Positions 44,901-54,026 are shown, numbered from the stretch's first letter. The stretch: DNA of 64,000 nucleotides from Acidobacteriota bacterium (GCA_020199905.1 JAIVJS010000071.1:239501-303500); one strand, 5' to 3'. Numbers and translations are program-made. Notes: generated from the sequence alone by a model not told the origin.

Positions 44901-44986
44901 GCCCAGTTCTGAACCTCCTGAGCGCCGACGATCGACGAAAAAAGAGACAGCCCCAGACAAACTGATCGGAAGATCCGGTTGCGCAT
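41938..44986 (-). CDS. Collagen-like secreted modular protein, frameshifted near the 3' end
   Basis: About 1000 residues. Signal peptide, then an N-terminal domain ([18 protein letters not shown] to LTVSTSVP, about 40-235). Long Gly-X-Y collagen-like tracts then alternate with five modules of about 55 residues that begin [11 protein letters not shown] and contain [19 protein letters not shown] and [10 protein letters not shown], resembling carbohydrate-binding CBM5/12 modules. The fifth module is cut short after SGSTFVCV near 42230, where frame changes. The C-terminal [18 protein letters not shown] and FNYVVFNP lie in the second frame, ending at 41938. ATG 44986 has AGGAG upstream. Likely a surface or extracellular fibre; whether the C-terminal domain is made depends on the frameshift. 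Confidence 0.82.
42498..42632. repeat. Three perfect 45-bp tandem repeats in the collagen-like gene
   Basis: Copies at 42498-42542, 42543-42587 and 42588-42632 are identical and in frame, encoding a 15-residue collagen-type unit ([15 protein letters not shown]). More degenerate copies flank them. They show recent expansion and are a likely site of length variation. Confidence 0.85.
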
Positions 44987-45361
44987 CGTTTCTCCTGGCG
45001 AGCGGAAGACCGCGGATGCTCGCCCTGTCTGATGTTTCTGGTGTGTTTCCCTGCGACAACAGCAAGCCGGGTGCCTGTCTCAACGCCGAAGGCTCCCCTG
45101 CGCTGCGGATCCGCAAGCCCTTGTACTGCAGCCGGTTGAGGGAATCTCAGATCGCGTCTGCGACGGCGCGATTTCGGCGAGTGACAAGGCTTCGTCCCGT
45201 TTCCCCATAAGCCGTGACACAAATCTGTACACAAGTTTGACGCCTTTTCGGAGGACTCCCGGGAGGATTCGCCGCTCGTTCGGGCTCTCGCTCCTCCGCC
45301 CGGGCAGTCGCCCCTGGCGCCCCCGGCGAGTCCCGCGGGCGCTTTGCTACTGTCGCTTCCC
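44987..45361. other. Divergent control region between collagen-like and M28 genes
   Basis: 375 bases with no gene. The minus-strand half carries a sigma-54-type promoter (see 45061-45076). Near 45220-45238 an ACAAATCTGTACACAAGTTT stretch is AT-rich and partly symmetrical and might be an operator, but this is weak. Confidence 0.45.
45061..45076 (-). promoter_or_regulatory. Sigma-54-type -24/-12 promoter of the collagen-like gene
   Basis: On the minus strand AGGCAC, five bases (CCGGC), TTGCT: eleven of the twelve key positions match the sigma-54 consensus, and GG and GC are ten bases apart. Predicted start near 45050 leaves a leader of about 65 bases before ATG 44986, with AGGAG in place. Confidence 0.6.
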
Positions 45362-47344
45362 GTGAAGCCCTTCTCGGCCGCGGCGATCGTTCTGGCGGGA
45401 CTCGCCGCCGCGAGAGCGGGACGCGCGGAGGAGCGAGTCGTTCCCTTCTGGCCGAATGCGGTGCCCGAAACGATCCGATCGGAGGTGGACGGCAACGCGG
45501 CGCTCGAGACGGTCCGGGAGCTCGGCCGCTTTCACCGCGTGCACGGCTCCCCGGGCTACGCCGCCGCCGCGCGTCACATGCGCGAAAAGGCCCTTCGAGC
45601 GGGACTGTCCAACGCGTCGATCGAGCATTTTCCCGCCGACGGAAAGACCCGGTACGCGCATTTCCGGAGTTACCCCGGGTGGGATCCCGTCGAGGCGGTC
45701 CTCGAAGAGACGGTCCCATCCCGTGTCCTCGCGCGGTTCCCGGAGGTTCCCGTCGCGCTCGCCGACTACAGCCAGGACGCCGACGTGACGGCCGAGCTCG
45801 TCGACGTGGGAGCCGGGACGGATGCCGCGCATTACGCGGGGAAGGAGGTCCGGGGCAAGATCGTGCTCGCCGACGGCGATCTCCCCGGCGTCCACCGGCG
45901 GGCCTGCGAAGAGCGCGGAGCCGCCGGGTTCCTCTCGGATTTTCCGAATCAGACGACCGCGTGGTCGGGAGACGACCGCGACCTCGTTCGCTGGGGCCAC
46001 CTCTCGCCCTATCAGGCGGCCAACCGGTTTGCGTTCATGATCTCCAGGCGCCAGGCCGAAGGACTGAGGCGGCGCCTCGCGGCCGGAGAAAAAATCACGC
46101 TCCACGCGAAGGTGAAGGCGCGCATGACGCCCGCCACGTACGACGTCGTAGTCGCGACGATCCCGGGCACGGATCCCGCCGCCGGGGAGATCGTCCTGAC
46201 CGCGCACCTCTGCCACCAGTCCGCGGGGGCCAACGACAATGCGTCGGGCAGCGCGGCGATCTTCGAAGCGGCGCGCGCGCTTCAGTCCGCGATCGGCAGA
46301 GGGAAACTCCCCAGGCCGAGAAGGACCATCCGCTTTCTCTGGCTGCCGGAGATCGCAGGCTCGCAGGCGTATCTGGTCCGCCATCCCGAGCTGGTGCCGC
46401 GCCTGGTGGCCGGGATTCACATGGACATGGTGGGCGGCCTGCTCTCGACGACGAAGGGAACCTTTCACCTGTCGAGAACGGCCGGGACGCTGCCCCACGT
46501 CGCGAACGTGATCGCCCGCGCCTGGCTCGACCACGTGCTCCGCGCCTCGGCGCGCTATGCCGAACGGGGCGGCGACGCGGTCGCGGGACTCGTGTGGTCT
46601 CCCGGCTCGCGCGAGGCGTTTCTCGGTGACATGCGCGCGCTCGAAATGGGCAGCGACCACGAGGTCTTCGAGGACTCGAGCTTCGCGGTACCGATGATCT
46701 ACTTCCACGACTGGCCCGACGTGACGATCCACACGAACCGGGATCAGCCCGAGAACCTCGACGCGACGAAGCTCGGACGGGTCGCCTACATGGGCGCCGG
46801 GATCGCGTGGACCCTCGCCGCGCTGCCGCGCGAAGAGGCCCCGCCGCTTCTCGCGCTCGCCCGGGCGCAGGCGGAGGCGGACATCGCGATGGCGGGCGCG
46901 CGTGGCGGCGATCCGCGGGATGCCGCGCTCCGGGCCCGCGAAGCCGCCGCCGAGGGAGCACGCACGCTGCGCACGCTGGCGGACCTCTGGCCCGTATCCC
47001 TCCTGCCGCTCTCGTCCCGCGCGAACCCTCTCGACCTTTCTCCCGACGACGCCGGCGCCGATTCGCGCGTACCGGTCCGAAGCCGCGAGGTCCGCGGTCC
47101 CGTCGACGTGTACTACTTCAATTCGATCGGGGAAGCCCTCGGTCCCGATGTCCCGTCGACCGCCCTCGGCCGAAGGGAATCGGGGGACGTGCTCGCGTTC
47201 GAAGCGTTGAATCTCGTGGATGGAAGGCGAACGGTGTCGGAAATCCGGGACATCCTGTCGGGGCGCTACGAGGCGGTTCCCCGGAAGGAGATCGCGGAAT
47301 ACCTGGAGCTTCTGGCGCGGGCGCGCGTCCTCACCTGGAAGTAG
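45362..47344 (+). CDS. M28-family zinc aminopeptidase with PA-type insert
   Basis: 660 residues from GTG 45362 (TTG 45344 is also open). After a leader come an N-terminal cap, a PA-like insert (ELVDVGAGTDAAHYAGKEVR to AAGFLSDFP) and the M28 catalytic domain. Likely zinc ligands and base are H and D in LTAHLCHQSAGANDNASG, E in LWLPEIAGS, D in HMDMVGG and H in DVTIHTNRDQPENLD. A C-terminal winged-helix-like stretch (LVDGRRTVSEIRDILSGRYE) is unusual for a secreted peptidase and resembles a helix-turn-helix. It would remove amino acids from peptide N termini. It is followed by an aminotransferase on the same strand. Confidence 0.82.
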   Translation: MKPFSAAAIVLAGLAAARAGRAEERVVPFWPNAVPETIRSEVDGNAALETVRELGRFHRVHGSPGYAAAARHMREKALRAGLSNASIEHFPADGKTRYAHFRSYPGWDPVEAVLEETVPSRVLARFPEVPVALADYSQDADVTAELVDVGAGTDAAHYAGKEVRGKIVLADGDLPGVHRRACEERGAAGFLSDFPNQTTAWSGDDRDLVRWGHLSPYQAANRFAFMISRRQAEGLRRRLAAGEKITLHAKVKARMTPATYDVVVATIPGTDPAAGEIVLTAHLCHQSAGANDNASGSAAIFEAARALQSAIGRGKLPRPRRTIRFLWLPEIAGSQAYLVRHPELVPRLVAGIHMDMVGGLLSTTKGTFHLSRTAGTLPHVANVIARAWLDHVLRASARYAERGGDAVAGLVWSPGSREAFLGDMRALEMGSDHEVFEDSSFAVPMIYFHDWPDVTIHTNRDQPENLDATKLGRVAYMGAGIAWTLAALPREEAPPLLALARAQAEADIAMAGARGGDPRDAALRAREAAAEGARTLRTLADLWPVSLLPLSSRANPLDLSPDDAGADSRVPVRSREVRGPVDVYYFNSIGEALGPDVPSTALGRRESGDVLAFEALNLVDGRRTVSEIRDILSGRYEAVPRKEIAEYLELLARARVLTWK

Positions 47345-47386
47345 CGGCTCCGAAAAAGGAAAAACGGAGGTTATGCTCCCGCCCGG

Positions 47387-48523
47387 ATGGCGTTTGACTT
47401 CTCCTCCGGGGCGCTCGATCGCGAGTTCCCCGTTCGCCGCCAGCTGATCTATTTCAATCACGCCGCGGTCGCGCCTCTGCCTCGACGCGTGTCGGACGCG
47501 ATCGTCGCGCACACGGAAAACACACGCGACCGCGGGGCAGCGGACTGGCGGCGATGGTACGGCGGAATCGAAGCCGCCAGAGACAAGGCGGCTGGTTTCA
47601 TCGGCGCGGAGAAATCCCTCGTTTCATTTCTCCCTTCCACCTCGTGGGGCCTGAACCTCGTCGCGCAGGCCTTCCCGTGGCGGGAGGGAGACAACGTCGT
47701 CGGCGACGACATGGAATTCCCCGCGAACGTCTATCCGTGGATGCTCCTCGCAGCGCGGGGCGTGGAACATCGCCGCGCCGCGAGCCGGAGCGGCCGGGTT
47801 ACCGCGGACGACATCGCCTCCGCGATCGACGCCCGCACCCGGATGGTCGCGATCTCCTGGGTCGCCTTCCACAACGGCTGGGTCTATCCGCTGCGGGAGA
47901 TCGGCGCGCTCTGCCGCGAGCGGGGGATCCTCCTCGTGGTGGACGCGATTCAGGGCCTGGGCGCCCTCCCTCTCGACGTCCGCGACCTGCAGGTCGACGT
48001 CCTCGTGGCGGACGCGCACAAGTGGCTGCTCGGCCCGGAGGCCTGCGCGATCTTCTTCGTCTCGGAGCGCGCGCGCGACCGCGTGCCTCCCCCGTTCGGG
48101 GGCTGGTGGAACGTGCGAAGCGAGAACAGCTACCTCGAATACCGGCTCGATTTTTTTTCGGGAGGGCGCCGCTACGAGGCGGGCTCTCTCCCGACCGGCC
48201 AGATCCTCGGCCTCTCCGCCGCCCTCGACCTGATTACCGAAATGGGCCGGGAAACGGTGGCTCGCCGAATCCTCGAGATGGTCGAAGCGCTTGCGGCGGG
48301 TCTGCGCGCGCGGGGATGGAGGATCGCCACTCCGGAGCCGCTCGCTTCCGGGATTCTCGCGGCGATCCCGCCCGGGGAGGACGCGCCGGCCGCGGCGAAG
48401 TTCTTCGAGAATGCCGGGATCATCGTATCGCCGCGCGAGGGCGCTGTGCGGTTCTCCCCGCATGCGGGCAACGACCTGGGCGAGGTGGACAAGGTCCTCG
48501 CCGCCGCCGATTCCCTCGCCTGA
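47387..48523 (+). CDS. Class V aminotransferase (PLP-dependent)
   Basis: 378 residues. The PLP fold type I layout is clear: YFNHAAVAPLPRRVSDAIVA at the N terminus, SFLPSTSWGLNLVAQAFPW (cofactor phosphate site), WVAFHNGWVYPLREI, LLVVDAIQGLGALPLDV and the Schiff-base lysine in VLVADAHKWLLGPE. The group includes cysteine desulfurase-like and isopenicillin-epimerase-like enzymes; the substrate cannot be told. ATG 47387 lies 42 bases after the M28 gene, so they may be co-transcribed. Confidence 0.88.
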   Translation: MAFDFSSGALDREFPVRRQLIYFNHAAVAPLPRRVSDAIVAHTENTRDRGAADWRRWYGGIEAARDKAAGFIGAEKSLVSFLPSTSWGLNLVAQAFPWREGDNVVGDDMEFPANVYPWMLLAARGVEHRRAASRSGRVTADDIASAIDARTRMVAISWVAFHNGWVYPLREIGALCRERGILLVVDAIQGLGALPLDVRDLQVDVLVADAHKWLLGPEACAIFFVSERARDRVPPPFGGWWNVRSENSYLEYRLDFFSGGRRYEAGSLPTGQILGLSAALDLITEMGRETVARRILEMVEALAAGLRARGWRIATPEPLASGILAAIPPGEDAPAAAKFFENAGIIVSPREGAVRFSPHAGNDLGEVDKVLAAADSLA

Positions 48524-48544
48524 GCGCGCCGGAGCGCCTCCTGC

Positions 48545-51271
48545 CTAGAAGGCGCTCGTGTCGGCGACGCTCGCGAGCCGTCCCTGCGGATTCGTATAGA
48601 CGCGCTGCTGGCCCGTCTCGGTGTCCGTGACCGTGATCGTGTACTGCACGTCCGACAGGGCTCCGAAGAAGACCCAGAAACGTCCGTTCACCGCGCGGCC
48701 GTCCACGACTTTCAGGTTGAGCTCCAGATTTCCGGCAGAGAAGAACCAGAAGGATCCGGAATCCGACGCGAGCGGCGCGGCCCGGCCGGCTCCGGACGTC
48801 CCGACGTTCGCAGCGACCCAGTTGACCTGAACCCGGAACCTGTTCGAGTTCAGGCAGAGGGTCGTGGCGTCCGAGGCGCACGGCGCCGTGGTCGAAAGCG
48901 GGACGGCGGCCTCGGCTGTCACGGGCGCCGGCGATTGTCCGAGCGAGCCGCGCCCGGGAGCCAGCGCCGGACCCGGCGGAGATCGGAACGCCGACGTGTC
49001 CGCGATGCTCGCGAGCTGCCCCTGAGGATTTTCGTAAGTCTTGCGGACGCCGGTCAGGGTGTCGGTGACATTAATCGTGTACGAAACATCGGACATCGCC
49101 CCATAGAACACCCAGAAGGACCCGTTGAACGAGCGGCCGTCGACGACCTTCAGCACGAGCTCGATGTTGCCGCTCGAGAAGAACCAGAACGCGCCTGTGT
49201 CGGTCGTCAGAGGCACGGCGATGCCCAGTCCCGCCGTTCCCGCGTTCACGGCCCGCCAGCTCACGTCCACCTTGAACCGGTTGTCGTTCAGGCACAGCGT
49301 CGAGGGACCGGATGTGCAGCCGGCGGTGCCGCTGCCGAACGCGATCTTGAAAGCGCTGTCCCGGATCGTCCCCGCGTAGACCGTCGAGGGAGACGTCGGA
49401 TCGACGGCGATCGTGTTCACGACCTCCGTCAGGCCCTCGTTGACTCCGGTCCAGACGCTGCCCCCGCGCTGCGCCCGGTACACGCCCACCGGAGTACCCG
49501 CGTAGATCGTCGAACCTGACGCGTCGGTTGCGAGGGCCGTGATGGCGAGGCTTTCGATCCCGGCGTTGGCGGGCGCCCAGCTCCCTCCCCCGTCCACGGT
49601 GCGATAGACTCCGAAGCCGGCCGGAGTCCCTGTGGTCAGAGAAGAGAACGTTCCCGCATACACCGTGGCCGGAGCGACCGGATCGATCAGCAGCGTCAGG
49701 ATACCGATGTTGGCGAAGCCTTGGTTCGACAGCGTCCAGTTCTTTCCGCCGTCCGTCGTCTTGAACACGCCGCTGGGAGTTCCGGCGTACACGGCGTTGG
49801 GGTTCGAGGGGTGAACGGCGAGCGCCTGGATGTTCGTGTTCATCAGACCGCCGCTCGCCGCGGTCCAGGTCGAGCCGAAGTTCCCGCTGCGGAAGACGCC
49901 GGCGTCGGTCCCCGCGTAGACGACTCCTCCGCCGCCAACGCCGAGGGACAGAATCGTATTGGTCGTGATCCCGCTGCTTGCCGGGGTCCAGCTCGCGCCC
50001 GCATCCTGGCTTCGATAGACGCCGCTGCCGGAGGTTCCGGCGTACAGCGTCGTGGGCGGACCCGGCTCGACGGCCAGCGTCTGCACGGTCTTGTCGGGCA
50101 ATCCGTTCGCGGCAGGCGACCAGGTGACGCCGGCGTTTACACTCTTGTACACGCCGCCGCCGGAGCTTCCGGGTCGGCCCACACCGGCGTAGAGGATGAC
50201 GGGAGACGCCGGATCGATCACGAGCCCGTTGACCGTGAAGGTCGCGAAGTTGACGTTCTCCTGCCTCCAGTTCGCCCCGTCATCCGGGCTGCGGAAGAAC
50301 CCGTTCGGAGCGCCGACATACACGCTGGGCCCCGAGGGGTCGAAGAGGACGGTGTTCGCCGTCGTCGGGCTTCCCGCCACCGGCCTCCAGGTCGCTCCTC
50401 CATCCGACGTCGCGAAGATGCCGGATCCCTGCGTACCGACCCACACGGTGCCCGGCAGATTCCGGCGGATGGCGACCCAGCGGACCGGTACGTTCCCGAG
50501 CCCGGTGTTCATGGGGGCCCACGTGACTCCGCCGTCTCCGCTCTTGAACACGCCCGAGTTGGTGAACAGCCCTTCCGCGCCCGCGAAGATCGTGGACGGC
50601 GTCACCGGATCGATCGCGAGCGACCGCACGTTCGCGGCGAGCCGGCCGGTCCAGCTCGCCCCGGCGTCTGTCGACTTGTAGACACCCGCCACGGTTCCGG
50701 CATAGACGGTCCCGGACGCGGTCGGGTCGACCGCGAGAGAGCGCACGTCCGGGCTGCCGAGCCCGTTGCTCGACGCGGTCCAGGTGGTGGCGCCGTCCGT
50801 GCTCCGAAAGACGCCGCCCGCCGTGGTGCCCGCATACAGCACGCGGGTGTTGGAGGGATCGATGGCCAGGGCCTGGACCACCGTCTTGCCGAGGCCGGCG
50901 CGCTGCGAGGTCCAGGCATTCGCGCCGTTCGTCGAGCGAAAGACCCCCGCGTTCGTGCCGGCGTAGACGGTCCCCGGAGCGGTGGGGTCCAGGGCGAGAG
51001 CGTAGACCGTGAAGCCGGTCAGTCCGTTGTTCACGGCGCTCCAGCTGATGCCTCCGTCCTGGCTTTTGAAGACCCCGCCGTCGCTCCCCGCATAAAGGGT
51101 TCCGGGTGTCTGAGGATCGATGGCGAGGGCCCGGACGTTGCCGCCGGCGCCGTACGGGCCGATGCTCGTCCATTCGTTGAAGCCGGCCGAGCTGATGGAG
51201 GAGACCAGGAGGGCGGACGCCGCGAGCAGGAGGAGCCGGTGGAGTTTTCGCACTCTGTGGTCTCGCGCCAT
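48545..51271 (-). CDS. Large BNR-repeat secreted protein with twin C-terminal modules
   Basis: 908 residues. A signal peptide (LLLLAASALLVSSISSAG) is followed by about fourteen propeller repeats of 40-46 residues, each with a core such as YAGTDAGVFRSGNFGSTWTA and an Asp-box turn. The C-terminal part holds two copies of a module of about 105 residues: CLNDNRFKVDVSW, GAFWFFSSGNIELVLKVVDG and FWVFYGAMSDVSYTINVTDT, then the same with small changes. I know these modules mainly from Acidobacteria-type secreted proteins; function unknown. ATG 51271 is preceded by a sigma-54-like site. Confidence 0.82.
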   Translation of the reverse strand: MARDHRVRKLHRLLLLAASALLVSSISSAGFNEWTSIGPYGAGGNVRALAIDPQTPGTLYAGSDGGVFKSQDGGISWSAVNNGLTGFTVYALALDPTAPGTVYAGTNAGVFRSTNGANAWTSQRAGLGKTVVQALAIDPSNTRVLYAGTTAGGVFRSTDGATTWTASSNGLGSPDVRSLAVDPTASGTVYAGTVAGVYKSTDAGASWTGRLAANVRSLAIDPVTPSTIFAGAEGLFTNSGVFKSGDGGVTWAPMNTGLGNVPVRWVAIRRNLPGTVWVGTQGSGIFATSDGGATWRPVAGSPTTANTVLFDPSGPSVYVGAPNGFFRSPDDGANWRQENVNFATFTVNGLVIDPASPVILYAGVGRPGSSGGGVYKSVNAGVTWSPAANGLPDKTVQTLAVEPGPPTTLYAGTSGSGVYRSQDAGASWTPASSGITTNTILSLGVGGGGVVYAGTDAGVFRSGNFGSTWTAASGGLMNTNIQALAVHPSNPNAVYAGTPSGVFKTTDGGKNWTLSNQGFANIGILTLLIDPVAPATVYAGTFSSLTTGTPAGFGVYRTVDGGGSWAPANAGIESLAITALATDASGSTIYAGTPVGVYRAQRGGSVWTGVNEGLTEVVNTIAVDPTSPSTVYAGTIRDSAFKIAFGSGTAGCTSGPSTLCLNDNRFKVDVSWRAVNAGTAGLGIAVPLTTDTGAFWFFSSGNIELVLKVVDGRSFNGSFWVFYGAMSDVSYTINVTDTLTGVRKTYENPQGQLASIADTSAFRSPPGPALAPGRGSLGQSPAPVTAEAAVPLSTTAPCASDATTLCLNSNRFRVQVNWVAANVGTSGAGRAAPLASDSGSFWFFSAGNLELNLKVVDGRAVNGRFWVFFGALSDVQYTITVTDTETGQQRVYTNPQGRLASVADTSAF

Positions 51272-51345
51272 GGTCCGTATCTCCTTGAGAGCCGCCGTTG
51301 ACGAGCCCGAGACCGAGCCGATCCGGTCGTGCGCCGTTGAACGGT

Positions 51346-51361
51346 TGCAAGGAACAGGCCC
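51346..51361 (-). promoter_or_regulatory. Candidate sigma-54-type promoter of the large BNR gene
   Basis: On the minus strand GGGCCT, five bases, TTGCA, with GG and GC ten bases apart. Predicted start near 51335 gives a leader of about 64 bases, like that of the collagen-like gene. The -24 half is weaker (CCT instead of CAC). Confidence 0.35.
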
Positions 51362-51472
51362 GGGCTCCCAACCCCTTGAAGCGCAGGGTCGAATGCGATG
51401 CCGCGCGCGTCATCCTCGGCTCGGATTCCCCGGCCCACGCCACACGGTGCGCCTCTTGCACGGCCGATTTCC

Positions 51473-52573
51473 ATGCCCTCTGATTCGCCGCGGCCTCCCG
51501 AAGCGGCGGCGCCGAAGCGCGGCCTTCCGTGGCGGTTCGCCGGGTTTCTCGCAACCTCGCGGCTCTCGACGGATTCGCTCGGCAGCGTGTTTCGCGCGCT
51601 TCCGCCGAGCGAGAAACCGGACGGCTTCGTCCGCCTTCGCCTCTTTGATGGACCGGACCTTCCCCGCGATCGCGTTGCTTCGCTTCTTCACCGCGCGACG
51701 AGCTCGAACCCGGCCAGTCCCGTGCTCGTCCAGAACGCGCGCCTCGGCGCGCACGATGGAACGGGCTGGCTCGCCTGGAACGAATCGCACGGGCAGTCGC
51801 TCGACCGCCTGCTCTCCGGCCGATCGGGGCAGGGCCATCGATTTCCTCCTGAGCACGCACTCCTGATCGCAGACCGGCTGGCGCTCGCTCTCGAGCACGC
51901 GTCGGGCCGCGGCCGCGCCTCCCACGGACTGCTGTGGCCGGGCTTCGTCATCCTCGGGTCCGCGGGCGAGGTGCGGCTCGGAGGGTTCGGAGTCGCGACC
52001 GCCGTGCTTCCCTTTCTCTCGGCTCCCTCGCTGTCGGCCGAGATCGCTCCGTACCTGGCGCCCGAGACCCGCGAGGGAGAGCCGGGCGGCGAGCTCGCCG
52101 ACGTGTATTCGGTGGGCGCCATCCTCCTGCATCTGCTGTCCGGCAGGCCGGCGCCGGCCCGCGCCGCCGCGGACGCCGTCGGACCGGCGGAGCTGTATCC
52201 CGCCGGGATGGCGGAGTTGCTGCGGCTCGCCCTCGCTCCGGCCCCGCGGCGCATCGAACGCGCCTCTCTGCTGAGGCGGCGAATCGGCGCCGCTCTCGTC
52301 GCCAGCGGCCTGCAACCTTCCAGCCGCGCGCTCGCGGCCTTTGCCGCTTCCCGGCTGGAGGCGGAGACGGTCTGCGGGGAGCCGCTCCCCTCGGGTGATG
52401 CGTCCGCCTCCGCGGCGGATGAAGACTGGGAGCTCGCGATCTCGAGGCTCGAGCCCGGGGTCGACGCCGTCCGGCGTCCGCGTCCCCGCTCGGGCCGCCC
52501 CGCACGCGTTCCCCTCCCTCCCGCGTTGTCCCCGGGCCTCCCCGGACCCGCAAGGACCCTTCCGCCGCGCTGA
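51473..52573 (+). CDS. Pseudokinase-like protein
   Basis: 366 residues from ATG 51473. The middle follows a protein kinase C-lobe: ALEHASGRGRASHGLLWPG, ILGSAGEVRLGGFG in place of the DFG loop, YLAPETREGEPGGELADVYS for the APE and D-x-W/Y-S helix, and GAILLHLLSGRPAP. The HRD aspartate, the DFG aspartate (GFG here) and the N-lobe lysine are all missing, so catalysis is unlikely. The C terminus is Pro/Arg-rich. It may be a binding scaffold in a Ser/Thr kinase network. Divergent from the BNR gene; murQ follows after 41 bases. Confidence 0.7.
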   Translation: MPSDSPRPPEAAAPKRGLPWRFAGFLATSRLSTDSLGSVFRALPPSEKPDGFVRLRLFDGPDLPRDRVASLLHRATSSNPASPVLVQNARLGAHDGTGWLAWNESHGQSLDRLLSGRSGQGHRFPPEHALLIADRLALALEHASGRGRASHGLLWPGFVILGSAGEVRLGGFGVATAVLPFLSAPSLSAEIAPYLAPETREGEPGGELADVYSVGAILLHLLSGRPAPARAAADAVGPAELYPAGMAELLRLALAPAPRRIERASLLRRRIGAALVASGLQPSSRALAAFAASRLEAETVCGEPLPSGDASASAADEDWELAISRLEPGVDAVRRPRPRSGRPARVPLPPALSPGLPGPARTLPPR

Positions 52574-52614
52574 GGCGGCGGCGCTCCGATCGGACCGGGC
52601 TAGACTGCGCGGGC

Positions 52615-53529
52615 GTGAAAGCCCCGACACCCTCCTGGCGGCGGCTGGCGACGGAAGGCGTTCACCCCGGCGCGGCTCGCCTCGACCGCATCGGAATCGC
52701 CGGGGTCGTCCGGCTCATGCAGGCCGAGGACCGGCGTGCGGTCTCCGCTGTCGTGGCGGCGCGTCCGGAAATCGTCCGCGCCGCCGAATGGCTTCGGGAG
52801 ACGTTTCTCGCCGGCGGAACCTGTCTGCTCTTCGGCGCCGGCACGAGCGGCCGTCTCGCGGTTGTCGAGGCGGCGGAGCTCCCGCCGACATTCGGCACGG
52901 ATCCGCGCCGCGTACGAGCCGTGATGGCGGGGGGCCGCTCGGCCGTGTTCCGCGCCCGGGAGGGGGCGGAGGATCGGGCGAACGAGGGGGACCGGGCGGC
53001 GGCGCGGCTCCGGCCGTCGGACCTCGCGATCGGGGTCTCCGCGAGCTCGGTCACGCCCTTCGTCCGGGGCGCTCTGTCCCGGGCGCGGCGCCGCGGCGCT
53101 CGCACCGTCCTCGTGACCGCCAGCGGCAGCCCCGGCCTGGACGCGGTCGCGGACGTCATCGTGCGGCTGGCCGTCGGCCCGGAGGTTTTGGCCGGATCGA
53201 CGCGCCTCAAAGCGGGGACGGCGACCAAGCTCGCGCTGAACCAGATCACGACGTCCGCGCTCGCCGCCTCCGGCAAGGTCTACGGCCCGTGGATGGTGGA
53301 CCTGCGCGCGGGATCGGCGAAGCTCCAGGACCGCTCCCGCCGGATAGTCGGCGCGGCGGCGGGAGTCAGCGCCCGCCGCGCCGCGAGGCTGCTGTCGCGA
53401 GCCGGAGGCGAGGTGAAGACGGCGATCCTGATGGGAAGGACAGGATCGAGCCCGCAGGATGCGCGCGCCGTTCTCGCCCGGGCGAAGGGCGACCTGAGGA
53501 GCGCCCTGGAAGGAAAAGCCCGCCGCTGA
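52615..53529 (+). CDS. murQ: N-acetylmuramic acid 6-phosphate etherase
   Basis: 304 residues, normal MurQ length. The SIS fold shows GTCLLFGAGTSGRLAVVEAA, ELPPTFGT, VIGVSAS-type AIGVSASSVTPFVRGAL and the family signature EVLAGSTRLKAGTATKLALN, with ITTSALAASGKVYGPWMVDL after it. MurQ splits MurNAc-6-phosphate into GlcNAc-6-phosphate and lactate during peptidoglycan recycling in the cytoplasm. GTG at 52615. It fits with the AmpG-like permease, BadF-type amino-sugar kinase and nagB in the same 12 kb. Confidence 0.93.
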   Translation: MKAPTPSWRRLATEGVHPGAARLDRIGIAGVVRLMQAEDRRAVSAVVAARPEIVRAAEWLRETFLAGGTCLLFGAGTSGRLAVVEAAELPPTFGTDPRRVRAVMAGGRSAVFRAREGAEDRANEGDRAAARLRPSDLAIGVSASSVTPFVRGALSRARRRGARTVLVTASGSPGLDAVADVIVRLAVGPEVLAGSTRLKAGTATKLALNQITTSALAASGKVYGPWMVDLRAGSAKLQDRSRRIVGAAAGVSARRAARLLSRAGGEVKTAILMGRTGSSPQDARAVLARAKGDLRSALEGKARR

Positions 53530-53870
53530 CCGGACGGGCACTCGAAAAAAAGAATGGCATCTGACGGGAAAGCTCGACCGGAGAGAAAACATCGGTCACT
53601 ATGGAAGCGCCTGTTCGCGATGGTCGCGAGCACGTGCTGACGGAGGAGAGCTGATCGGTTACCTGGAGAAGGACCGCGACTCTTCCGAAGAACAGGCGCG
53701 ATCCCTCTATCCCCAGGTTCAGAGCCGCGGACATCAGCCCCGCCGGCAGACGGTCCACGCGAACGGCTCCGAGGACCTGGAGTCTCCCGACCGCGCCCGA
53801 GAGAACATTTCTGGCCATCACGAAAAAACCGCAGAGAGCGAAGAGCATCCGGAGCGCTGACTCCTTCCGG
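53530..53870. other. Region without a clear gene before GH2
   Basis: Short open frames exist on both strands. One minus-strand frame starts at ATG 53878 with a hydrophobic LRMLFALCGFFVMARNVLSG. None has a recognised domain. Because the GH2 reading frame below is open into this stretch without a normal start codon, part of it may be remnant or damaged sequence. Confidence 0.4.
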
Positions 53871-54026
53871 CGGGCCATTGCGCCCCGCCCGGAGGGGCAC
53901 GCGTATCCGCGGCCGCAGCTCCAGCGCTCGGGCTGGATCTCCTTAAACGGCGAGTGGGACTTCGCGATCGATCCGGACGGCGAGTGGACGGTTCCCGCAC
54001 AGGCGCGATGGACGCGCACGATTCGC

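Noticed and set aside
45120-45240. Possible cyclic-di-GMP riboswitch upstream of the collagen-like gene
   Set aside because: A GGGACGAAGCC-like string resembles part of the GEMM motif, but the paired helices and the GGCAAACC region are missing.
45347-47512. Long minus-strand frame opposite the M28 peptidase
   Set aside because: Antisense shadow; catalytic motifs are on the plus strand.
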